Below, piece after piece: positions 32,704 to 41,000 of a stretch of DNA of 64,000 bases. The stretch comes from Lineus longissimus (Eukaryota; Nemertea; Pilidiophora; Heteronemertea; Lineidae). The stretch is from assembly GCF_910592395.1 (NCBI RefSeq), contig NC_088312.1, forward strand, positions 14,076,001-14,140,000, given 5' to 3'. The first letter of the stretch is position 1. Each line of letters opens with the position of its first letter. Made by a program: the position numbers and the translations under genes. The notes beneath the pieces are model-generated. The model saw only the letters and a program-made list of their open reading frames with translations, had not been told where the DNA came from and did no database searches.

Positions 32704-33162
32704 TCAGGACTGTGTCCGATCAGTGGTCTTAGTCTTTCTAACCCTAGTAAAATAATAAATTATTAACCCTAAACCACTAAGTCCTAGGATAATCCATAGG
32801 TACTCGTATTTCTTCATTTCATCACTAGGTTGGTAGTAATCACTTAATTGTGGTCGCTGAGGTAGTACAATAGTTCTTTCTGGATGTAAATGATTGTAAA
32901 CAGTAAGTGCTGAATCAGTATTGTTAAAATCAATAGAAGCGTCTCTTTCTCTCTTTAATTCAAGATTAACAAAGTCAATAGTACTCTTTCTATGCTCCTC
33001 CCATTCTGTGGAGGCCTTCTGTAATTGCTCCTGAGCCAAATCATGTCTTTTCACTTCATCTTCATAACCGTTTTTGTCTAGTGACTTGAAAAGGTAACCG
33101 GATCCAGTGAATGCTAATCCATTGATTATTGCAGATCCAAATAACATACCAATGCCAGCCAT
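32704..33162 (-). CDS. Polinton small membrane protein, 152 aa
   Basis: Start context AAATTAAATG. An N-terminal hydrophobic segment (MAGIGMLFGSAIINGLAF) and a C-terminal transmembrane helix (YLWIILGLSGLGLIIYYF, about residues 120-137) flank a charged helical middle. It lies next to the capsid genes, as similar proteins do in other Polintons. Function unknown; a virion membrane or vertex role is possible. Confidence 0.7.
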   Translation of the reverse strand: MAGIGMLFGSAIINGLAFTGSGYLFKSLDKNGYEDEVKRHDLAQEQLQKASTEWEEHRKSTIDFVNLELKRERDASIDFNNTDSALTVYNHLHPERTIVLPQRPQLSDYYQPSDEMKKYEYLWIILGLSGLGLIIYYFTRVRKTKTTDRTQS

Positions 33163-33184
33163 TTAATTTCAACGAATTTTAATT

Positions 33185-33952
33185 TCAATGATGTGTCCCT
33201 GAGAGCATAGCTCGAGTTAATACCAATTGGTACTGTACATTATGACCATTAAGATCGATGATGTCACCTTTTTCATCAGTTAAGCGAATATTCAGCTTAT
33301 TGAATCTTGGTTTACAGGGAATTGCTATTGGTTTCTCAAATGTGTATGCTATTAAATCTCCAAAATTAGCTTCCTTTATTGGTCTTGTGGTTAGCACATC
33401 AGATGCTTCACCATTACTTAATACACTAGTAGATTCGATTATGTCACAGTGAAAAACAAAATGGTTAATTGGTCTAAAATTGATGGGTTTCTCGCTTACA
33501 ACATCATCCTTACTTTTATTGTCTAAAGGGTAAGGCCATTCTGATTTCATGCCAAATAATTCATTACTTTTACCAAGAAAATAGATCTGATAATGCGCCT
33601 CATTTTTTCTCTTTAGGAAGTGTAAGATGGCCTTACCTGTTGGTTCTTCAAGGTCAAATCTGACAGCACCTCTACTCATACTATTTTCTTTCAACTTATC
33701 CGCAAATACTTTTGAAAAGCTCTGTAGGTCATAGAGACCATCTGGTAGCGTAATCTCTGCCACATCAAACCCCTTAACTTTGATTCGGTTATTCTCCCTG
33801 GCTGCACTTATGTTGTAGAATGTACAAGGTATTACTGCAAAAGTTAAAGTGATGCTACATGCATCTTGAATTTCAGTCTTGAGATTGACTGTTAAATCAC
33901 TTGAACTCTGATCTGGATAGTCACTTGAATCTATGTTCATTACAGTAACCAT
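33185..33952 (-). CDS. Probable penton-like minor capsid protein, 255 aa
   Basis: Start context AACTAAATG. Length, beta-rich composition and position beside the major capsid gene fit the single-jelly-roll minor capsid of Polintons. Recognisable blocks are LPDGLYDLQSFSKV (about residue 69) and a C-terminal RLTDEKGDIIDLNG. The last residues (RAMLSG) come from a partial hairpin repeat at 33195-33213. No frame damage. Confidence 0.75.
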   Translation of the reverse strand: MVTVMNIDSSDYPDQSSSDLTVNLKTEIQDACSITLTFAVIPCTFYNISAARENNRIKVKGFDVAEITLPDGLYDLQSFSKVFADKLKENSMSRGAVRFDLEEPTGKAILHFLKRKNEAHYQIYFLGKSNELFGMKSEWPYPLDNKSKDDVVSEKPINFRPINHFVFHCDIIESTSVLSNGEASDVLTTRPIKEANFGDLIAYTFEKPIAIPCKPRFNKLNIRLTDEKGDIIDLNGHNVQYQLVLTRAMLSGTHH

Positions 33953-34009
33953 TTAGTTAAGTAAATTTTCGTTTTCAAATTTACCTTTTATCAAATAAGT
34001 AAATTATTC

Positions 34010-34246
34010 TTACTTCATAATATTTCTGGGTAGGATTCCTTGATCGTAAAGGTACTCTAATGTTCCATTGCTAATAGCTACAGTTCCGCCCAGTTTAAGA
34101 ATTTCCTCTAGGTTGGCCTGACTTGGGGGACCAATATTGATTCTCAAGAACCTTTTCAGTAACATAGAGTAACCAATTGTTGTTGATGCCAACAGTAAAC
34201 TTTGATACAGTGTATTTATGATATCTTTCTTTCCTGGTGTATCCAT
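34010..34246 (-). CDS. Small Polinton membrane protein, 78 aa
   Basis: Start context AATTAAATG. One amphipathic or hydrophobic helix near the N-terminus (LYQSLLLASTTIGYSMLLK), then a conserved-looking block ending GILPRNI. Small proteins of this kind lie between capsid genes in other Polintons. Function unknown. Confidence 0.6.
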   Translation of the reverse strand: MDTPGKKDIINTLYQSLLLASTTIGYSMLLKRFLRINIGPPSQANLEEILKLGGTVAISNGTLEYLYDQGILPRNIMK

Positions 34247-34290
34247 TTAATTACTTAGAAAATCACTAGTAAAACTCATTTATCTAGTAT

Positions 34291-34402
34291 TCAGTGTTGG
34301 AGCGAACTTTGTTCTTGCAACACCTTAGTGTTGGAGTGAACTTTGTTCTCGCAGCACCTCAGTGTTGGAGCGAACTTTGTTCTCGCAGCACCTCAGTGCT
34401 CG
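34291..34402. repeat. Triple tandem repeat of a related hairpin unit after the capsid gene
   Basis: Three units of about 34 bp of the form GTTGGAG(C/T)GAACTTTGTTCT followed by (C/T)GCA(A/G)CACC. Each contains GAAC-ttt-GTTC. The stem matches variant members of the two-hairpin family, while the rest of the unit differs. It spans the 3' end of the major capsid gene and the gap to the 78-aa gene. Confidence 0.75.
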
Positions 34403-35649
34403 AGTGAAGCAATCTGAGAATTCTGAATGTTAACCTGGGCGTCAGAAACCACGAATATGTGCATTTTGTATGGTCCCTTTCTAGATTTCTTTGTAATAGA
34501 TAATTGAATACCATCTTTTGTGTTCTGGAGCTTCTTTCCTGATCCGTGTAGACGATTATCTTCAGAAGTTCTCAGGTCCAACCATAAACCATAGTGATTA
34601 GAATCACCATAGTATTTCTCCATTGTCATGTAACAGTCATGAGTTTTCTTCAAATCTTCAGACATAAAATGTTTCTTGATCTCCTCCCATTGATCCATCA
34701 TTCTCATTCCTTCTGGGAACACCTGATTGGCAACACCCTCTATTGTGATCTGCACTTTACTTATGTTAGGGTTTTCAAACTTCTCTGAATCTCTAGCTCC
34801 ATCTACATAGTCAGACACAAATAGTAATACTAATCCTTTAATAGACATTCTTGGAAAGTTGATGTTCTCATTAATTAGTGTTTCATTAGCAGTAACATTG
34901 ACTGTCTTAAAATGGTCTACCCAATCATAAAATATTGAGAATCCAGAATTGTACTTGTTACTCAATTGACTAGCAATCATCTTGTTGGTTACGGTGTCAT
35001 ATTCAAAACAAATATTTTCAAGTTTGTAGCCCATACTTGCTGTGGTTGCGGTAACTATGATCTCTTCCTTTGGTGCTAATGTGATTTCAATGATAACATC
35101 TTCTTGAATTGGAAACTTGTAAAATGGAGCATGATGATGGAATAGTTCAAAATCTAACGGTATTTTGTACTTCTTGTCAAACACTTTTTTTAATGTCTTT
35201 TCATTAGCTGTTTCTCCAGTGACATCAGCTTCAGCGACTCCTGATCTTAATTCTCTAAGATTTTCTGATTGAATACCCTGAAAAACTCTATCATTTCTTT
35301 CTTCTCCAGTTAGCCACAGATCTTTAAATGTAGAATAATGACTGTATTCGTCAAGGTCAAATATCTGCTCTGTTCCCCACTTAACCACCATCTTTGAGAT
35401 TAGGTTTCTACCAAGATTATTTACAACACTATTTTTAGAATCACCAGAAATGGTTACATCAGCAGACAGATAAAGAGATTTAGGTACAAAGAATGTATTC
35501 TCTCGCAATGCCGGTATTCTAACATACAGTGTTTCTTTGGGGTTAGCAGATGATGGGTTATGAGTAATGATATGATGCTGCCTCTCAGCTTTCAAACCAA
35601 GTGGAATCTTATGTGCCCTTTCGGTATTTAATAAATATCCTGTTGCCAT
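34393..35649 (-). CDS. Probable double-jelly-roll major capsid protein, 418 aa
   Basis: Blocks consistent with Polinton hexon-type capsids are FVPKSLYLSADVTISG (about residue 52), NLGRNLISKMVVKWG (about 77), YKFPIQEDVIIEITLAP (about 180) and a C-terminal GLWLDLRTSEDN. Overall composition is beta-rich with no catalytic motif. It is the last gene before the right TIR region. The frame is intact. A triple repeat of a GAAC-ttt-GTTC hairpin unit follows its 3' end. Forms the trimeric capsomer in the family; assignment is by position and sequence flavour. Confidence 0.78.
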   Translation of the reverse strand: MATGYLLNTERAHKIPLGLKAERQHHIITHNPSSANPKETLYVRIPALRENTFFVPKSLYLSADVTISGDSKNSVVNNLGRNLISKMVVKWGTEQIFDLDEYSHYSTFKDLWLTGEERNDRVFQGIQSENLRELRSGVAEADVTGETANEKTLKKVFDKKYKIPLDFELFHHHAPFYKFPIQEDVIIEITLAPKEEIIVTATTASMGYKLENICFEYDTVTNKMIASQLSNKYNSGFSIFYDWVDHFKTVNVTANETLINENINFPRMSIKGLVLLFVSDYVDGARDSEKFENPNISKVQITIEGVANQVFPEGMRMMDQWEEIKKHFMSEDLKKTHDCYMTMEKYYGDSNHYGLWLDLRTSEDNRLHGSGKKLQNTKDGIQLSITKKSRKGPYKMHIFVVSDAQVNIQNSQIASLEH

Positions 35650-36299
35650 TTTCTATTTATTTACTAGTAAAATTATGTTACATTTTCCAGGCAAAATTAA
35701 GGCCTTAAATCTGGTGAAAGGTATTTCATCAGAATAACATTTGCCTTTAAACCATAGTGATATTCAGTTGTACAATGGCCATATCAGATGTTGCAGTCAT
35801 TAATTATTTGTGCTTGCAAATTACAATGGCCATATCAGGTGTTGCAGTCATTAATTATTTTTGCTTGTCAAAGACATGAAAAGGCCTATTGTGTCTTAAT
35901 GCGTTTATCCGACAGAATTTTCGAAAATATTTTCAGCGCTGAAAATTATTTTTGTGACATTAAAATAATTTCTCGAAATTCTGTCGGATAAACGCATTAA
36001 CGAACAATAGACCCTTGTAATACTTTGTGACGTGAGTATTGTTTGGTCCGCATATGTTACCATGTACATGCAGACTCTGTCAACAATATTTTCAATTGAT
36101 TCAAGCAACAATGATTAATCACTGTATCAGCTGTCTTGTAGGCCTACAGCATTTATTGGAATACGCTGGGACTGTCAAGATGTGCGAACTTCAAGGGTTC
36201 ATTTCTCTGCTATTTTTTAACGGATATTTGCAAATGAGGTATCCTTGGAAAGCTATTGACGTGTACTTTCTGTTGGAATACAGTAAGTCATGATTACAT
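35650..36299. other. Non-coding region between capsid gene and right TIR
   Basis: It holds a 51-bp tandem duplication (about 35771-35869, unit containing GGCCATATCAG(A/G)TGTTGC) and the hairpin element at 35900-35996. No convincing gene; open frames at 35788-35991 and 36039-36293 have no recognisable features. Confidence 0.5.
35900..35996. repeat. 97-bp palindromic MITE-like repeat with TTAA flanks
   Basis: Ends TGCGTTTATCCGACAGAATT and its near-perfect inverse are each bordered by TTAA (35896-35899 and 35997-36000). TTAA duplications suggest a piggyBac-type mobiliser. The centre is also palindromic (TTTCAGCGCTGAAA). Confidence 0.65.
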
Positions 36300-36511
36300 T
36301 AACCCATTGAGCTCTAGTATTCCCTCACCATTTCATTAACCATTTCATTGCAACGCTTCACTGGGAATCTCATGAATGATAGAATATATGTATTGTGGTG
36401 GATTGGTTCTTTGGGGGTTGTAGGCTAATTTGGGGCAAAAGACCTGTAAGGGCTTTTGGTCAAAATAGCTTAGAAATACCTACATTCCTACCACCACAAT
36501 ACATATATTCT
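36300..36511 (-). repeat. Right terminal inverted repeat of the Polinton (212 bp)
   Basis: Inverted partner of 17649-17860. The 131-bp outer unit (36381-36511) again starts and ends with the same 21-bp sequence in opposite orientation. Confidence 0.93.
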
Positions 36512-36585
36512 TCGGTGAAATCAAATTTGCTATTGAACATGAATCTGAAATTGACGATGCTGTCGATTTTCGATTAGAAAGTGCC
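36512..36585 (+). pseudogene. First host-exon copy, segment right of the Polinton
   Basis: It begins with the TCGGTG target duplication and continues the exon interrupted at 17648. It matches the reverse complement of 36835-36922 and ends at about 36585, where the sequence flips into the antisense second copy. Confidence 0.75.
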
Positions 36586-37203
36586 TAGGCCTATCGAAAT
36601 ATCTCGGACACTTACCCAAAAGATATTGTATCTGTTCCCTAGGGATATCAAAACGAGATCTTCCACCGCTAGGCCTAGGCCCTTGCGAAATATTTCTTGG
36701 GGGTTGGACAGCAGCAGTCCCACTGGCGTCACTTTGCTGATCATTGATAATACCACGAAATACTCCGTGAATTTCAGCGAGAAGGGTCGAAATATTTTCT
36801 GTGGTTTCATTTCCAACACACAAATTACTGTCACGCACGACACTTTCTAATCGAAAATCGACAGCAGCGTCAATTTCAGATTCATTTTCAATAGCAAATT
36901 TGATTTCACCGACGACTCTTTCAATGCTATCTCCCAGAACCGAGAATGCATTCATGTTCTCCAAGCATGCAAGGTACATATTATGCACAACGGGGTCGTT
37001 GTTGTTGTCGTCGTTTGTTAAACAATGGCCGAACTGCTCCCTTCATTTCCGACACGAGTGCCACCAAACGGCTGTTAAACATACGACTGTATAACACAAC
37101 GTCTGTATTTAACCATGCACGTCTGTATAAAACCACGTCTGTTTAACAATACGACCCTAATTAACAACCTCCGTAATAAATCGCCATGTCTATAATTACT
37201 AAC
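36586..37203 (-). pseudogene. Second, uninterrupted copy of the duplicated host exon with splice donor
   Basis: On the minus strand an open frame starts at ATG 36979 and runs to a canonical donor (exon end 36616, then GTAAGT), about 121 codons. The C-terminal part, SRFDIPREQIQYLL, resembles the N-terminal DNA-binding segment of integrase-core proteins common in invertebrate and fish genomes. That family assignment is tentative. A 32-codon upstream frame begins near 37085. The 5' flank has repeated AGACGT blocks. No downstream exons are found in the window, so it is a fragment. Confidence 0.5.
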
Positions 37204-37222
37204 GTCTTAAATTTGTTAATGT

Positions 37223-37402
37223 TGTGTAAACTAGGTTTACAGGCCACCGTAGACAAATTCACTGTAGTGAAATATGACATGCATTTACGGAGTCACGTGG
37301 TTTATATGTTCATCCTTATAATAATGTTGTAATAAAGATCACTTCGCATGTGGAGTCACAAGAAGCACGTAGTTCCTCTTGCGTTTGTCCCTGTGGGCTC
37401 TA
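37223..37402 (+). repeat. 5' LTR of the BEL/Pao element
   Basis: It differs from the 3' LTR at only a few positions. Contains AATAAAGATC about two thirds in, a plausible polyadenylation signal. The match ends near CTCTAA, after which rearranged pol sequence begins. Confidence 0.85.
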
Positions 37403-38024
37403 ACAGGAATCTGGTGTTTTAGTATTGATGTTTACAAATGGTGCCGTGACGTCACAAAACGTCGCGTATTGTCAGTGGCTGTTTCACATTTTGATCCGTT
37501 GGGACTTGTAACTCCGGTGATAATTAGAGCCAGACAGTTCATAGCTCAGCTCTGGCGTCAGAAGTATGATTGGGACACTGCTTTACCGATCGAGGAAACT
37601 AAAGTGTGGTTTCCGATCTTGAGAGACTTAGAACAGGTTCATGAGATTAAACAACCTCGTTATTACGGCATAGACAAATATCTACCAGTGCAAATACATA
37701 GCTTTTCGGATGCGACACCTGCAGCTATTGGGACTGTAGCTTTCATAAAACAGGGGTCAACTGTCACATTAGTTGGCTCCAAGGGTGAACATATAAACCA
37801 CGTGACTCCGTAAATGCATGTCATATTTCACTACAGTGAATTTGTCTACGGTGGCCTGTAAACCTAGTTTACACATCCTCCACCCCGGCCAACTGCGCTG
37901 CAATTTTGCTTCTCGTCGCTGCCACCGAAAGGCGCTTGCTACATCTTAGCTCAGGTTCCCCGGGATCATCACATGACTTTAATTCCCTTAACACAGTTTG
38001 TCTAACAGATTCTGATCTGACTTC
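37403..38024. repeat. Scrambled segment: pol duplication plus inverted LTR and pol 3' end
   Basis: 37445-37785 duplicates the pol region 40602-40945 in direct orientation. 37786-37874 is the first 90 bp of an LTR in inverted orientation. 37875-38024 is the inverse of 42897-43046. The normal primer-binding site region is therefore missing from its expected place. Confidence 0.8.
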
Positions 38025-38048
38025 AAACGACGCAACTTCACACGGTTA

Positions 38049-41000
38049 GTGAACAGGATTTCCGATATCCTTTCTGAAGACCACCCGACACTGGAACAGA
38101 TAGTGAATGTTCAAACGATTTTGGCAGTTCTCGAGGAGAATTTTTCGGATATCAAGGAGCTGAATAAGAATATCGAATTTAATCTTGTTAGTATCGACGA
38201 AGGTGATGCTGCTAGAGATGCCGAGGACGCTTGTGAAAAGTCCGTCGATAATCAGATGAATATCGTTAAAGCCAAGAACTTTTTAGCTAAATTCAAGACA
38301 ACAATGGATAACCCAGTAGTGCCAGTGCCAAAAGGTCCAGTGACTACTTCAAAGTTACCAAAATTAACGCTTCCGACTTTCAATGGTAACCTTACTGATT
38401 GGCTGCCATTCTTGGAACGATACACAGCGGAAATCGACAAAAATTCGAACATTTCTGATATAATCGTTTTGATTACCTATACGGTTTGTTAGAAGGTGAA
38501 GCTTTGGACTCTGTTCTATCACTCATACCCTCAGCAGCGAATTACGTGATTCTCAAGAAAACATTGCTAGAAACCTTCGGAAAAGACCGAAAAATCATTC
38601 GTGCGCACGTGTTGCGACTGTTTCATTTGGGAACCCAAACATGTCCGGAGCTGCACTTCGCTCGTTTTATAATCAAGTAATGACGGACCTGCGGAGTTTG
38701 GAAGCACTAAACAGTGACGTTGATAGAGCAGCTGGAATAATTGTACCTATTCTCGAGGAAAAACTACCTGCTGTTATTCGGGGAAACATGGCTGATCTTG
38801 ACAGGACAAATGTGTACAATCTTAAGACATTCACAGACGGGTTAAAGCGCCAGGGCGAACGTTATGAAACACAGACTGAGGATATTGATATTACAGAGAG
38901 GAGAACTGTTGAAATCTGTCAAAAGCTACCAAATTCATCTGTAGGTGCATTTATGGCACACACTAGTAACTGCGAAATTTGTGGTTCACCGAAACACCAA
39001 CCAGAAAAATGTAATCTTTCTGCAAAACAGAAACGTGATTTGGTGTTTGCAAAAGGTCTATGCCGATTGTGTTTGTTGCCAGGACACTTTTCTAGGAAAT
39101 GTACAAGTTCGCTACAGTGTTCATCTTGCTGTGGACTACATCATGCGTCACTGCATGGAATCGATTTCGGAAATCGTTCACGGTATCGTGCTCAGTCAAG
39201 AAAACGGTATAATCGTGGGAATAGAAATTCGATCACGGAGATTACGCAATCGGCCCAGGAAACGCCAGGACCGACGTCGTGCTGCAGTTTGGTTCAGAAT
39301 AAATCTACGAGTGCCGGTATGGATACGTTGGTGGAAAGTGATTCATACGCGGATATTGTTACGTCATCGATCATAGCTGATAACCCAGTGTTGGTGAAAA
39401 CGGCCAGGGCTAAAATGGACTACAATGGTACGCAGGTAGAGGTTCGAATTTTCATTGACGAGGGTTCAATGTTAAGTTACATGCGTCAGGATGTCGCGTT
39501 ATTACTTGGCATCCAGCCTAGGGGTTATATTGATCTCGGAATTCACGGATTTCAGTGTTATACGAAGGATCGCTATGGTTTGGCAACAGTAGGGATAATG
39601 ACGTCCGATGGAATGACACGTGTTCCATTGTTGATCTCACGGGAGATAGTTGCACCCATCAGCCAACGAGGTTGGTGTAAGGCTAAGTCACTACCACACA
39701 TTCGAGGTTTGGAGTTAGCAGATGACTTTCGTGGAGAGCCATTTGTTGTGGATGTGCTGATCGGTGCTGACAATTCTTGGCAGTTTATGAACGATCTACG
39801 ATTGTGCAGACGTCGTTTGGATCAGATTGTTGAACGTTTGCAGAAAACAGGGTTAATGAACGCTTATTGCAAGGTCATAAAAGAACACATGGATAAATGC
39901 TACGTAGAGGAAGTCAAGGGTAATCCCTGGGACGAAGAACATTCACATTACATGCCACATTTTTTTGTGCTCAAAAACTCGGAAACCACGCCTGTTCGCA
40001 TTGTATTCGCGGCGAATACAGGGCGCGTGAGCTTGAATGACTGTTTGATTACCGGTCCATGTATGATTCAGAACTTACACGATCTACTGTTGTTGTTTCG
40101 GGTGTCGCGCATTGCACTGGTGGCTGACATTGCTCGTGCCTTCTTATCCATTGGTCTATTGGAACAGGACAGGAATTATGTGAAATTCTTGTGGTTTCGC
40201 GACAACGATCCAACCAAGGACATCATTGCGTACCGCTACACCACCGTAGTGTTCGGTCATACTTCATCGCCTTTCTCTTTGGGCATTGTATTAGAAAAAC
40301 ATTTAGCGAAGTATGAGTGTGATGTTGCAATCGATCTGACAAGGAAGTTATACATGGATAATCTATTGACCAGTGTTGATCAAGATAACGAGGTAGTCAA
40401 TTACTACTACAACGCACGCGCAATAATGAAACAGGGAGGTTTCAATCTTCGCCAGTGGTTAAGCAATTTGCCAGAACTGAATAGAATTCTTGAACTTGAA
40501 GGTACACAAATGAAGGAGAAAACCGTCAGTGTTTTGGGACTCGTTTGGAATTCAGTGACTGATCGTCTGGGATTTCCCAAAAAGGGACTGATAAACACTT
40601 GCCGTGACGTCAAAAACGTCGCGTATTGTCAGTGGCTGCTTCACATTTTGATCCGTTGGAACTTGTAACTCCGGTGATAATTAGAGCCAGACAGTTCATA
40701 GCTCAGCTCTGGCGTCAGAAGTATGATTGGGACACTGCTTTACCGATCGAGGAAACTAAAGTGTGGTTTCCGATCTTGAGAGACTTAGAACAGGTTCATG
40801 AGATTGAACAACCTCGTTATTACGGCATGGACAAATATCTACCAGTGCAAATACATAGCTTTTCGGATGCGACACCTGCAGCTATTGGGACTGTAGCTTT
40901 CATAAAACAGGGGTCAACTGTCACATTACTTGGCTCCAAGGGCAAGATTGTTGGCCCAAAGTCGAAGATGACCATTCCTCAGTTTGAATTAAGCGCAATG

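Larger units (their letters stand above)
21087..33213. repeat. Polinton two-hairpin 25-nt repeat family (dispersed)
   Basis: Unit: 4-bp stem, 3-nt loop, 3-nt spacer, 4-bp stem, 3-nt loop. Usual form GAGC-tat-GCTC, tca, GGAC-gaa-GTCC. Plus orientation: 21087, 21180, 23122, 23485, 27215, 28466, 28716, 30155, 31908 (core starts). Minus orientation: 22091, 22121, 23612, 23681, 23711, 25468, 25530, 28496, 28540, 28686, 28746. Partial or decayed: 22293-22310, 23270-23280, 25116-25140, 32688-32698, 32707-32717, 33195-33213. Many copies are in frame in genes; others are intergenic. I saw none outside the Polinton. Confidence 0.92.
17649..36511. mobile_element. Complete Polinton/Maverick element, 18,863 bp
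   Basis: Its ends read 5'-AGAATATATG...CATATATTCT-3', with 212-bp terminal inverted repeats. It is flanked by an exact 6-bp direct repeat, TCGGTG (17643-17648 and 36512-36517). A 6-bp duplication and AG-starting ends are the published Polinton signature. It encodes POLB, a retroviral-type integrase, a packaging ATPase, capsid proteins and accessory proteins. An uninterrupted version of the target lies inverted at about 36840-36985, which independently confirms the insertion point. POLB carries one stop and INT one frameshift, so the copy is probably not autonomous. Confidence 0.97.
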
